A stretch of 64,000 bases of DNA from contig NZ_CP045118.1 in assembly GCF_009189165.1 (NCBI RefSeq), positions 3,782,001 through 3,846,000 on the forward strand, written 5' to 3'. This document shows positions 56,105 through 64,000 of the stretch, in pieces. Under the pieces are notes generated by a model, which did no database searches, was not told the origin of the DNA, and saw nothing but the letters and a program-made list of their open reading frames with translations. The position numbers and the translations under genes were made by a program. Position 1 is the first letter of the stretch. Each line of letters opens with the position of its first letter. The stretch is from Pseudomonas sp. SCB32. GTDB lineage: Bacteria > Pseudomonadota > Gammaproteobacteria > Pseudomonadales > Pseudomonadaceae.

Positions 56105-56569
56105 TTACGCCTCGGGCCGCTCCAGGCGCGCTACCTTGGGCAGTTCCTCGAATGGCACCCACAACCGGCCGTGCCACTCGAGCACGCCCAGATGCTGGTT
56201 GCTCCAGCTCAACTGGGATTCGCGCGGGCGCAATGCCGGGTGCTCCGCGCTGCGCTGGGCCGGCGCCACCTGGCGGTTGAGCCAGAAGCGTACGCTGCGG
56301 TTTTCCGGGTGGTGGTAGTTGATGAGGGTGACGTAGACGCCGGAATCGCTGACCAGCAGGGCCTTTTCGTAATTACCGTTGTTGTCGGTGATCCAGCAGG
56401 TGCGCAGCTGGTCGTCGTCGAGGCTGTTGTGCAGGCGCTCGTCGAGCTGCCGGCCGATCAGGCGGCCCAGGTCGGTGGCGCAGAACCAGGGTTCGTCATC
56501 GAGCAGGAAGGCGCGCAGCTGGCGGCGGTGGCGGATGAAGGTGGAGGAGATGAGGATTTCGTTATCCAT
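56105..56569 (-). CDS. Bro-N domain (antirepressor-like) protein
   Basis: A 154-residue intact relative of the frameshifted gene at 15278. The Bro-N part reads FIRHRRQLRAFLLDDEPWFCATDLGRLIG and YVTLINYHHPENRSVRFWLN. The C-terminal module is LGVLEWHGRLWVPFEELPKV, the same module split by the frameshift in the paralogue. Bro-N domains bind DNA and occur in phage antirepressors and baculovirus BRO proteins, but no phage genes are adjacent. GGAGG lies six bases before the ATG. Confidence 0.85.
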   Translation of the reverse strand: MDNEILISSTFIRHRRQLRAFLLDDEPWFCATDLGRLIGRQLDERLHNSLDDDQLRTCWITDNNGNYEKALLVSDSGVYVTLINYHHPENRSVRFWLNRQVAPAQRSAEHPALRPRESQLSWSNQHLGVLEWHGRLWVPFEELPKVARLERPEA

Positions 56570-56670
56570 GGCGGACCTCCGCGAGCGTGCGCAGAAAAGA
56601 AATCCTGAGAGGGCAATTGCCGGAGCAATAGAGCTGATGTCGCATTCGGATTACCTACTGGTTCGTTCAT
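56458..56670 (-). CDS. Possible small protein overlapping the Bro-N gene start
   Basis: On the minus strand ATG 56670 after GGGGCGAGAA opens a 70-residue frame (MNEPVGNPNATSALLLRQLP, SQDFFSAHARGG) that overlaps the first part of the Bro-N gene in another frame. The first 35 residues look coding and the rest looks like shadow. It may be a leader peptide controlling Bro-N translation. Confidence 0.3.
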   Translation of the reverse strand: MNEPVGNPNATSALLLRQLPSQDFFSAHARGGPPWITKSSSPPPSSATAASCAPSCSMTNPGSAPPTWAA

Positions 56671-57335
56671 TTCTCGCCCCCTGTTCAGAGGGGCGACCGG
56701 GTGCTTGAACACGGCAGTAGGACCGCCTGCAGTTTTCCCCTTTCGGGTGTTATATGGCTGCACGCCACCCGGCCATAGCAGTAGCTACAGCAATAAAAAC
56801 AACCGCTTTTCCGGGATGGCGGCAACCGCCTACTGGGTGTGTTCAGCACCGCACGCAAAGGTACTTACTCGCCCAGCGCTCTGTTAGCCCTCCCGAAGCG
56901 CGCGGGGATGATACGGAAACTTCGCACGCGAGATAGTGGAATCAGTTCATAGGAACGTTCACTTCTCGCAGGCATTTGCTCAGGGCTGGGATGGCGAATA
57001 CCTGTAAGGCCGAGGGGGGACACTCAGTCATTGCTCACGAACCGCACTCTGCCGTTATTTCTGTAGGGGGCGGACATTGATCGCGGGCATGGCCCGCTCC
57101 TACAGGTTGAACTCAGTGCGTCCGTTCCTTGTAGGAGCGGACCTTGTCCGCGAAATCCATCGCGGATGGCTCCGTTCCAACAGGGAAACACCTGCGCATC
57201 GCACCCACGCAGGAGCGGACTCCGTCCGCGATCAGCCGTGGTTCACGAGCAAGGAATGGGCGTCCCCCTCGGTCCTACGGGTGTTCATCCTGCAACGTGG
57301 GTGCAGTGGCAAGCCTTCGCGGACAAGGTCCGCTC
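56570..57335. other. 766-base gap: structured leader region and REP elements
   Basis: 56690-56940 is compositionally distinct and contains several short dyads (separate entry). 57000-57335 is a string of REP arms (GTAAGGCCGAGGGGGGACAC, GCATGGCCCGCTCCTACAGG, GTAGGAGCGGACCTTGTCCG, CGGACAAGGTCCGCTCCTAC). No gene is called. Confidence 0.6.
56708..56751 (-). promoter_or_regulatory. Branched RNA element candidate upstream of the second Bro-N gene
   Basis: Read on the minus strand, AACAC and GTGTT can close a junction that holds CCC-GAAA-GGG and GGCGGT-CCT-ACTGCC. It is followed, about 20 bases on, by a further hairpin with CCCCT/AGGGG arms before the small frame at 56670. The arrangement recalls the stronger three-stem element at 15149. 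The pairing is by eye. Confidence 0.4.
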
Positions 57336-58373
57336 CTACGAGGGCATCCGCCGGCGCGACGTGGCGATCAACCCGGTGGCGCGGGCGCGCAGTTGCCCGC
57401 AGCCGCCGTCGACATCCTGCCCGGCGCTGTTGCGCACCTTGGTCAGCACACCCCGGCTGTGCAGGTAGCGAACGATCTCGTTGATGCGCTCGCCGTCCGG
57501 GCGCTGGTACTGGTCGCCTTCGAGGCTGTTGAAGGGGATCAGGTTGAGGACGCCGAACTTGCCCTTGAGCAGGCGCAGGATGCCGTCGAGCTCGTCCTGG
57601 CTGTCGTTGATGCCCTTGAGCAGCGTCCACTGGTACTGGATGGGGTAGCCGACCTGCCGGGCATAGGTTTCGCCCAGCTCCACCAGTTCGTCCGGGCTGA
57701 GCTTCGGCGCGCGCGGCAGCAGTTGCTCGCGCAATTCGGCATTGCTGGTGTGCAGCGAGAGCGCCAGCGCCGGTTTGATCCGCTGCTGCGGCAGGCGCTC
57801 GAACACGCGCGGGTCGCCCACGGTGGAGAACACCAGGTTCTTGTGGCCGATGCCGCCGTCGGTGCCGAGGCGATCGATGGCCTCGAGCACGTTGTCGAGG
57901 TTGTGCGCCGGCTCGCCCATGCCCATGAACACCACGCGATTCACCGCTCGGATGCGACGAGCCAGCACCACCTGGGCAAGGATTTCCATGGCGCTCACCT
58001 GGCGCAGCAGGCCGCTCTTGCCGGTCATGCAGAACAGGCAGCCCACCGCGCAACCGACCTGGCTGGACACGCACACGCCGCCGCGCGGCAGCAGCACGCT
58101 CTCCACCATCTGGCCGTCGCGCAGCTGCACCAGCAGGCGCTCGGAGCCGTCCGCGCCGGGGTGGCGGGAATGCAGGCGGGCCAGCTGCGCAAGTTCGGCG
58201 GCGATGTCCGCCACGCCGTTGCGTACGGTGAGCGGCAGGAAGTCTTCACTGGCCTGGCGCTTCGTGCCGCTGTCCAGCGCCCTGCCCTGCAGCCAGGCGC
58301 GCAGCATCCGGGCGCGGTGCAGGGGCAGCGCTCCGAGATCGGCGAGGCGTTGGTCGAGGTCGGTGTAGTGCAT
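57336..58373 (-). CDS. RlmN/Cfr-like radical SAM RNA methyltransferase
   Basis: A 345-residue radical SAM protein. The cluster motif CxxxCxxC is CAVGCLFC in VSSQVGCAVGCLFCMTGKSG. VVFMGMGEPAHNLDNVLEAI and SLHTSNAELREQLLP are RlmN signatures. The C-terminal catalytic cysteine is in NSAGQDVDGGCGQL. Family members methylate C2 of adenosine in 23S rRNA or tRNA. MTGKSGLLR differs from the STAQQGFNR of E. coli RlmN, so this may be a paralogue with another target. It is divergent from ampC. Confidence 0.87.
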   Translation of the reverse strand: MHYTDLDQRLADLGALPLHRARMLRAWLQGRALDSGTKRQASEDFLPLTVRNGVADIAAELAQLARLHSRHPGADGSERLLVQLRDGQMVESVLLPRGGVCVSSQVGCAVGCLFCMTGKSGLLRQVSAMEILAQVVLARRIRAVNRVVFMGMGEPAHNLDNVLEAIDRLGTDGGIGHKNLVFSTVGDPRVFERLPQQRIKPALALSLHTSNAELREQLLPRAPKLSPDELVELGETYARQVGYPIQYQWTLLKGINDSQDELDGILRLLKGKFGVLNLIPFNSLEGDQYQRPDGERINEIVRYLHSRGVLTKVRNSAGQDVDGGCGQLRARATGLIATSRRRMPS

Positions 58374-58504
58374 GGGGCGCGCATGCTACCACCGGCAGGG
58401 TTCGCGGCGTAGCGCAGGCTGTCGCCGGGCTCGCCACTGGAGGGATGGGCGCGGCGATGCTAGGGTCAGGTTCTGCAATTGCCCATCGCAACAGGATGTT
58501 CGCC

Positions 58505-59653
58505 ATGCGCCTGACCGGCCTCCTCACTCTCAGCTGCTCGCTCACCCTTTCCAGCATTCCTCCGGCCAGCGCCGCCATGGCGCCGGACTTCGACGCCAAG
58601 GTGCAGAAGGCCGCCGAGGCGGTGATGCGCGAGAACGGCATCACCGGACTGGCGATCGGCGTCACCGATAACGGCGAGCAGCGCTTCTATAACTTCGGCC
58701 TGGCCTCCCGCGAGAATCACCAGCCGGTCACCAGCGACACGCTGTTCGAGGTCGGCTCGATCAGCAAGACCTTCACCGTGACCCTCGCCGCCTTCGCCCA
58801 GGCCGCCGGCAAGCTGTCGCTCAAGGACAGCCCCACCCACTACATGCCGGAGCTGCGAGGCAGCGCGCTGGACAAGGTCAGCCTGATCAACCTCGCCACC
58901 CACACCGCCGGCGGCTTCCCACTGCAGATTCCCGACGCGGTGCAAACGCCGGAGCAGCTCACCCAGTACTACAACGACTGGCAGCCGCAGTACCTCGCCG
59001 GCAGCCAGCGCACCTACGCCAATCCCAGCATCGCCCTGGTCGGCTTCGCCACCGAGCGGGCGCTCGACATGCCGTTCAAGACGGCGATGCAACGCAACGT
59101 GTTCGCCCCGCTGGGCCTCTCCAACACCCACATCGAGGTGCCGGTGACCCGCCAGGGTTACTACGCACAGGGCTACGACAAGGACGACGCGCCGGTGCGG
59201 ATCAATCCCGACGTGCTGGCCGACGTGGCCTATGGCGTGCGCACCAGCAGCCGCGACCTGCTGCACTTCGTGGAGATCCAGTTGGGCCGGGTCAAGCTGG
59301 GGGAAAAGCTGCAGGCTGCGCTCGACGCCACCCGCACCGGCTACTACAAGGTCGGCCCGATGACCCAGGACCTGATATGGGAACAGTACGCCTACCCACC
59401 ACGCCTGGAAGAGCTGCAGCAGTACAACGGCAGCCAGATGGTCCAGGGCAGCCAGCCAGTCACCGCGATCGACCCGCCGCTGCCACCGCAACAGAAGGTC
59501 TGGGTGAACAAGACCGGCGCCACCGCCGGCTTCGGCGCCTACGTGGCCTTCGTACCGGCGAAGCAGCGCGGCATCGTGCTGCTCGCCAACCGCAACTACC
59601 CCAACGACGCGCGAGTGAAGCTGGCCTGGGACATTCTCTCGCGGCTGCAGTGA
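58505..59653 (+). CDS. ampC: Class C beta-lactamase
   Basis: A periplasmic serine beta-lactamase, 382 residues from ATG 58505, which has AGGA eight bases upstream; ATG 58496 is an alternative. The signal peptide ends PPASA. All three active-site motifs are present: FEVGSISKTF (SxxK), TYANPSIAL (YxN) and WVNKTGATAGFGAYV (KTG). The divergent neighbour is an rRNA methyltransferase-like gene, not ampR, so the usual AmpR induction circuit is not adjacent. Confidence 0.93.
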   Translation: MRLTGLLTLSCSLTLSSIPPASAAMAPDFDAKVQKAAEAVMRENGITGLAIGVTDNGEQRFYNFGLASRENHQPVTSDTLFEVGSISKTFTVTLAAFAQAAGKLSLKDSPTHYMPELRGSALDKVSLINLATHTAGGFPLQIPDAVQTPEQLTQYYNDWQPQYLAGSQRTYANPSIALVGFATERALDMPFKTAMQRNVFAPLGLSNTHIEVPVTRQGYYAQGYDKDDAPVRINPDVLADVAYGVRTSSRDLLHFVEIQLGRVKLGEKLQAALDATRTGYYKVGPMTQDLIWEQYAYPPRLEELQQYNGSQMVQGSQPVTAIDPPLPPQQKVWVNKTGATAGFGAYVAFVPAKQRGIVLLANRNYPNDARVKLAWDILSRLQ

Positions 59654-59655
59654 GC

Positions 59656-60447
59656 TCAGGCGTCGGCCTGGGCCTTGAGGAACAGCGCGAACAATTCCGG
59701 CTGTGACTTGATATTCAGCTTGGCGTAGATGTGCCGGCGGTGGACCTTCACCGTCTCGGCCGAGATGTCCAGCTTGTTCGCCACTTCCTTGTTCGAGCAG
59801 CCGCCGAGCATCAGGCGGATCACGTCCAGCTCGCGGGCGGTCAGCGGCGTACCCAGGCGCGCCATCGCCGCCTCCAGATCGCCCTGCCAGCGCGGTGCCT
59901 GGCGCGGTGCCTGCTCAACCATGGCGCCCTCGAAGAACAGGCGCTGGCGCATCAGCCCGGCAACCCACGGCCGGATCAGCTCCAGAAGCGCGATCTGCTC
60001 CACCGTGAAGCGCCGCCGGCTGCCCAGCGACAGGCACAGTGTGCGCGTGTCGTCGAGCTGCACGTTGTACTGCACCTCGTCCTCCTTGACGTTGCGATCG
60101 AAGTACAGCCGGTAGTACTCGGTCTGGCGGAAGCGCTCGGGGGCCACCTCGGACAGGCGGAACAACCCGCTTCCAGGCCTCTCGCGGTTGGCGACATAGA
60201 ACGGGTCGAGCAGGTACAGGCCTTTGATGTAGTCGTGGAACAGCGGATCGGGCGACTCCCCTTCGTAGGGGCTCTCGGCAAACAGGTAGGGCCGGCCATC
60301 GCTGAACAGTAGCGCCACCCAGTTATCCAGCGGCACGTACTCATCCAGTATCCGCGCCAGCGCAGGCCAGAAGCCGGGCCGGTCGAGCGACTCGACCAGC
60401 TGCCCCACCGACCGGTGCCAGGCCACATCCGCAAGGCTCAGGTTCAT
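59656..60447 (-). CDS. LuxR-type transcriptional regulator
   Basis: A 263-residue regulator. The C-terminal HTH is LTARELDVIRLMLGGCSNKE, then VANKLDISAETVKVHRRHIY. The N-terminal ~180 residues (WVALLFSDGRPYLFAESPYE, LYLLDPFYVAN) are a sensor domain of unknown ligand, not a clear autoinducer domain. It lies divergent from the nitrilase-PotF pair, which it probably controls. The start is ATG 60447, with a G-rich site upstream; 60453 is possible. Confidence 0.87.
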   Translation of the reverse strand: MNLSLADVAWHRSVGQLVESLDRPGFWPALARILDEYVPLDNWVALLFSDGRPYLFAESPYEGESPDPLFHDYIKGLYLLDPFYVANRERPGSGLFRLSEVAPERFRQTEYYRLYFDRNVKEDEVQYNVQLDDTRTLCLSLGSRRRFTVEQIALLELIRPWVAGLMRQRLFFEGAMVEQAPRQAPRWQGDLEAAMARLGTPLTARELDVIRLMLGGCSNKEVANKLDISAETVKVHRRHIYAKLNIKSQPELFALFLKAQADA

Positions 60448-60576
60448 CCGCATACCCCCCGGGGTTAACTACTCGACGTGATAGGAAATCCTTAAGCGAA
60501 ACGCATACTTGCATTGCCTCCGGGGCCTTGTCACTGGCCTTGGCGGAGTCCTCTCGAACAACAACAAGGCCCGACA

Positions 60577-61392
60577 ATGAAACTCGAATTGGTACAGATG
60601 ACAGGCCGCGACGGCGACACTGCGCACAACCTGCAGCGCATCCTCAAGGCCATCGCCACCTGCGCGCCGGACACCGATCTGGTGGTTTTCCACGAGTCGC
60701 AGATCACCGGCTTCCTCGATGCCGGCAACATCGCCGCCAACGCCGAGCCCCTCGACGGCCCGAGCGTGTGCGCCATCGCCCAGGCCGCCCGCGACCATGA
60801 GGTCGCCGTGGTGGTCGGACTGATCGAGAACGACGGCGGACGCTTCTACAACACCACGTTGTTCATCGCGCCGGAGGGCATCCTGGCGCGCTACCGCAAG
60901 ACCCACCTGTGGATCTCCGAACCCGGCCTGGTGGAGCCCGGCGATCGCTACGTGACCTTCCCATGGCGCGGCGTGCGCATCGGCCTGCTGATCTGCTTCG
61001 ACGCCGAGTTCCCCGAGACCGCCCGCGCCATGGCCGAGCTGGGCGCCCAACTGATCCTGGTCACCGACGGCAACATGGAGCCCTACGGCCACGTGCATCG
61101 CACCTCCATCGCCGCCCGCGCGCAGGAGAACCAGGTGTTCGCCGTGGTGGTGAACCGCGTGGGCAGCGGCGACGACGACCTGACCTTCGCCGGCGGCAGC
61201 GCCGCGTTCGATCCTTTCGGCCACCTGCTGTTCGAAGCCGGGCGCGAGGAATGCCGGCACAGCGTCGAGCTGGACTTCACCCGGCTCGCCGCCGCCCGCG
61301 AGTTGTACGACTATCAGCGGGAGAAACGCTTCCGCCTGCCGGGTGAGCGCATCGAGCACGCCGACGGCCGCCGCGAACTGCTGATTCCCTGA
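60577..61392 (+). CDS. Carbon-nitrogen hydrolase (nitrilase family)
   Basis: A 271-residue amidase with the triad Glu (VVFHESQITGF), Lys (YRKTHLWISEPG) and Cys (LLICFDAEFPETAR). It is distinct from the carbamoylputrescine amidase at 8638 and closer in feel to omega-amidase or aliphatic amidase types. It is followed by a polyamine-binding protein gene, so an N-acyl or carbamoyl polyamine is a reasonable substrate guess. The start at ATG 60577 fits the family N-terminus. Confidence 0.85.
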   Translation: MKLELVQMTGRDGDTAHNLQRILKAIATCAPDTDLVVFHESQITGFLDAGNIAANAEPLDGPSVCAIAQAARDHEVAVVVGLIENDGGRFYNTTLFIAPEGILARYRKTHLWISEPGLVEPGDRYVTFPWRGVRIGLLICFDAEFPETARAMAELGAQLILVTDGNMEPYGHVHRTSIAARAQENQVFAVVVNRVGSGDDDLTFAGGSAAFDPFGHLLFEAGREECRHSVELDFTRLAAARELYDYQREKRFRLPGERIEHADGRRELLIP

Positions 61393-61484
61393 AACGAGCC
61401 GCCCTTTGCCGGTTGCAACCTGCCCATAACAATTCCAATGAAAACCGTCGGCGCTCCCCACGGAGCGCCGGCCAGGAGCATCCC

Positions 61485-62588
61485 ATGAAAGTCCCGCGAT
61501 TACTGGCACTGGCGTTGGCCAGTCTGATCGGTGCGCCGCTGTCCGGCGCCTGGGCCGCCGACGGCCCCACCGTGCACCTGTACAACTGGTACGACTTCAT
61601 CGCCCCCGAAACGCCCAAGGAATTCCAGCAGGAAAGCGGCATCACCCCGGTGCTGGACGTGTTCGACAACGCCGAGGTGATGCAGAGCAAGCTGATGGCC
61701 GGGCGCACCGGCTACGACGTGGTGGTGATCAGTGGCGACGTCATGCCCAACCTGATCAAGGCCGGCGTACTGCAGGAACTGGACCGCGCCAAGTTGCCGA
61801 ACTGGCCGCACCTGGACCCGGAAGTGCTCGCCACCCTGCAGAAGAACGACCCCGGCAACCGTTATGGCGCGCCCTACCTCTGGGGCACCACCGGCATCGG
61901 CTACGACGTCGACAAGATTCACGAGCTGTTCGGCGACCAGGCGCCGGTGAACACCTGGGACCTGATCTTCAAGGAAGAGAACATCGCCAAGCTCAGCCAG
62001 TGTGGCGTCGCCATGCTCGACTCGCCGACGGAGATCGTCTCCATCGCCCTGCACTACCTGGGCCTGCCGCCCAACAGCCAGAACCCCGACGACTACCGCA
62101 AGGCCGAGGAGCTGCTGCTGAAGATCCGCCCCTACGTGCGCTACTTCGACTCCTCGAAGTTCATCACTGACCTGGCCAACGGCAACACCTGCGCGGTGGT
62201 CGGCTGGGAAGGCGGGGTGTTCGATGCGCGGCTCACCGCCGAGCGCGCCGGCAATGGCCGCAAGATCGCCTACAGCATCCCCCGCGAAGGCGCGCCGGTG
62301 TGGGTGGAAAGCTTCGTGCTGCTCAAGGACGCCCCGCACCCCGAGCAGGGCCTGAGCTTCATCGACTACATGCTGCGCCCGCAGGTGATCGCCAAGAGTT
62401 CCGACTACGTCGGCTACCCCAACGCCAACCGCGACGCCACCACGCTGGTGAATGCGAAGCTGCGCGACGACCCCGGCGCCTACCCGTCGAAAGAGGTGAT
62501 GGCCACGCTGTTCCCCCTCGAACCCCTGCCGCTGAAGGCGGAGCGAGTGCGCACCCGGGTGTGGAGCAAGGTCAAGACCGGCACCTGA
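61485..62588 (+). CDS. Periplasmic polyamine-binding protein (PotF family)
   Basis: A 367-residue solute-binding protein. The signal peptide ends SGAWA and the mature part begins HLYNWYDFIAPETPKEFQQE, with GYDVVVISGD, YGAPYLWGTTGIGYD and VGYPNANRDATTLV. It is a paralogue of the protein at 7523 and ends KVKTGT. CAGGAG precedes the ATG. No transporter subunits are linked. It is probably co-transcribed with the nitrilase gene. Confidence 0.9.
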   Translation: MKVPRLLALALASLIGAPLSGAWAADGPTVHLYNWYDFIAPETPKEFQQESGITPVLDVFDNAEVMQSKLMAGRTGYDVVVISGDVMPNLIKAGVLQELDRAKLPNWPHLDPEVLATLQKNDPGNRYGAPYLWGTTGIGYDVDKIHELFGDQAPVNTWDLIFKEENIAKLSQCGVAMLDSPTEIVSIALHYLGLPPNSQNPDDYRKAEELLLKIRPYVRYFDSSKFITDLANGNTCAVVGWEGGVFDARLTAERAGNGRKIAYSIPREGAPVWVESFVLLKDAPHPEQGLSFIDYMLRPQVIAKSSDYVGYPNANRDATTLVNAKLRDDPGAYPSKEVMATLFPLEPLPLKAERVRTRVWSKVKTGT

Positions 62589-62701
62589 GCCGTTCCATCA
62601 TTGCCGCTGATAATTTCCATCGAGACGCGGGTACTGATCCCTGGCGGGCGATCCTGTTAGCGTTGTGCCCTGACAGTATCCGCCACCACAGGACCAGTGC
62701 C

Positions 62702-63787
62702 TTGCCCCGCATCCCCTTGCAGCGTGCCCCCATCGGCGACTACAGCCACTCCCCGCAAGCGCGCGGTGGCCGCTTCCACAACCTCACGCCACGCCCGGCG
62801 CAGATGCCCGAGCCGAATGCGAAGGTGCTGTGGGACGTGCTGTTCAACAAACCGAAGAACACCGTGCCGCACGCGCCGGTGCCGGTGCGCGCCCTCAGCC
62901 GTACCGAGCTGGACTACGCCCCGGACCGCAGCCTGTACCGCCTCGGCCACTCGACCCTGCTGCTGAAACTGCGCGGCGGCTGGTGGCTGACCGACCCGGT
63001 GTTTTCCGAGCGCGCCTCGCCCTTATCCTTCGCCGGCCCCAGGCGCTTCCACGCACCGCCCATTGCCCTGGAAGACCTGCCGCCGATCCGTGGCGTGATC
63101 CTCTCCCACGACCATTACGACCACCTCGACCGCGCCACCATCCAGGTGTTGACCGAGCGCGCCGAGGTCTTCATCACTCCGCTTGGCGTCGGCGACAGGC
63201 TGATCGACTGGGGCGTACCGGCGGACAAGGTGAAACAGCTCGACTGGTGGCAGAACATCCAGGTGGATGGCCTGTGCCTGACCGCCACACCCGCGCAGCA
63301 CTTCTCCGGCCGCGGCCTGCGCGACGGCAACCGTACGCTCTGGTGCTCCTGGGTGATCGAGGACGAACGCCTGCGCATCTTCTTCAGCGGCGACACCGGC
63401 TACTTCGACGGCTTCGCCGAGATCGGCCGGCGCTTCGGTTCATTCGACCTGACGCTGATGGAAACCGGCGCCTACAACGAACACTGGCCCTACGTGCACA
63501 TGCACCCTCAGGAGACCGTCCAGGCGCACCAGGACCTCAATGGCCGCTGGCTGCTGCCGATCCACAACGGCACCTTCGATCTGGCCATGCATGCCTGGTA
63601 CGAACCCTTCGAACGCGTGCTGCAACTGGCCGGCGAGCGCGGCATTGCGGTCACCACGCCGATGATGGGCGAGCGCATCGACATCGATTCCCCGCACTGG
63701 GGTGAGCACTGGTGGCGCGCCGTGGTCGCCGAAGAAGTCAGGGCAGCGACGCCGCGTGGCGCTTGCCGCTCCGTTCGGGAAAGCTGA
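62702..63787 (+). CDS. MBL-fold metal-dependent hydrolase (UlaG/NAPE-PLD-like)
   Basis: A 361-residue metallo-beta-lactamase-fold protein. SHDHYDHLD is the HxHxDH zinc motif; later ligands are in TPAQHFSGRG, FSGDTGYFDGF and LPIHNGTFDLA. The layout matches the UlaG/NAPE-PLD-like group of lactonases and phosphodiesterases. TTG 62702 has AGGA eight bases upstream and is preferred; the first Met is farther in (MPEPNAKVLW). The reaction is unknown. Confidence 0.86.
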   Translation: MPRIPLQRAPIGDYSHSPQARGGRFHNLTPRPAQMPEPNAKVLWDVLFNKPKNTVPHAPVPVRALSRTELDYAPDRSLYRLGHSTLLLKLRGGWWLTDPVFSERASPLSFAGPRRFHAPPIALEDLPPIRGVILSHDHYDHLDRATIQVLTERAEVFITPLGVGDRLIDWGVPADKVKQLDWWQNIQVDGLCLTATPAQHFSGRGLRDGNRTLWCSWVIEDERLRIFFSGDTGYFDGFAEIGRRFGSFDLTLMETGAYNEHWPYVHMHPQETVQAHQDLNGRWLLPIHNGTFDLAMHAWYEPFERVLQLAGERGIAVTTPMMGERIDIDSPHWGEHWWRAVVAEEVRAATPRGACRSVRES

Positions 63788-64000
63788 TCCGGATCGCTGG
63801 CCGGCTTGCAGCGTGAACCGCGCAGCGAGCCGACATCCATAGAAACGCCGATACGCCCGGTCTGCACACCGGGCAATACCGGTGCGCCAGCGGGTGTGGG
63901 CTGAACGAGCGCGAAAGATCAGGGGGATGCGTAGCGCCACTGTCCGCACGCTTTGGGACAGCGACGGGGCCCTGCCGGCTCGGCGCTGGCGCAATTGACC
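63788..64000. other. End of window without a recognisable gene
   Basis: About 210 bases after the hydrolase stop contain only GC-rich accidental frames. A short dyad GCCCGGTCTG-CACACCGGGC lies near 63857. A gene beginning beyond the window cannot be excluded. Confidence 0.4.

Noticed and set aside
57000-57340. Second repeat string considered as a CRISPR array or attachment site
   Set aside because: It consists of unlike REP arms without regular spacing, and no integrase or cas gene is near.
57336-58373. Calling the radical SAM gene cfr or the main rlmN
   Set aside because: Core motifs fit the whole RlmN/Cfr family; wording around the cluster differs from E. coli RlmN and nothing in the sequence proves C8 methylation or drug resistance.
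63440-63994. Minus-strand frame at the right end of the window
   Set aside because: It mostly overlaps the MBL-fold gene in antisense and its unique part has no conserved wording.

Overview
The window is a high-GC chromosomal segment from a Pseudomonas, most likely of the P. aeruginosa/nitroreducens/citronellolis side of the genus. This rests on a near-complete nfxB-mexCD-oprJ locus, a chromosomal fosA, an agu2ABCA'-type agmatine operon, and many REP/BIME-like palindromes containing GTAGGAGCG. No rRNA, tRNA, transposase or CRISPR array was found. The identification comes from recognising protein sequences, not from a search.

Layout. 0-6.2 kb: the end of an rRNA-modifying U32 protein (rlhA), a small conserved protein, a PaiB-like flavoprotein, two diguanylate cyclases and a sirtuin overlapping the second one. 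6.4-11.6 kb: a tight four-gene agmatine operon (deiminase, carbamoylputrescine amidase, periplasmic binding protein, Tat-exported deiminase) with a divergent LysR gene. 11.7-16.1 kb: a flavodoxin-like/DUF2798 pair behind a MerR-type promoter, a low-GC glycosyltransferase island, a duplicated promoter block in front of a cupin gene and a frameshifted Bro-N (antirepressor-like) gene, and a cold-shock gene. 16.9-20.9 kb: an otsB-GH15-otsA trehalose operon. 21.2-24.4 kb: a betaine/choline-type ABC binding protein and permease without an ATPase, then an EAL-type protein. 24.8-36.2 kb: a run of small redox and transport genes with LysR regulators. 36.2-40.4 kb: a MerR regulator with its divergent target, a SulP transporter and an orphan ATP-grasp enzyme. 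40.6-47.1 kb: nfxB and mexCD-oprJ. 47.1-49.3 kb: REP-rich DNA, a NIPSNAP gene, an mgtC-like gene and a cupin gene. 49.5-53.7 kb: one large trimeric autotransporter adhesin with long internal repeats. 54.4-56.6 kb: a lipoprotein, fosA and a second Bro-N gene. 57.3-63.8 kb: an RlmN-like methyltransferase, ampC, a LuxR/nitrilase/PotF-like polyamine cluster and a metallo-beta-lactamase-fold hydrolase.

Themes. Polyamine use appears twice, with paralogous binding proteins (7.5 kb and 61.5 kb). Intrinsic resistance genes (mexCD-oprJ, fosA, ampC) lie within 20 kb. c-di-GMP genes sit at 2.5-5.4 and 23.2 kb. The least explained part is the pair of Bro-N genes. Both have a potential branched RNA structure in the leader; one shares a duplicated promoter with a cupin gene and is broken at a run of seven Gs. 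The second notable link is a pair of near-identical MerR/SoxR-type promoters 25 kb apart, one of them beside a merR gene.
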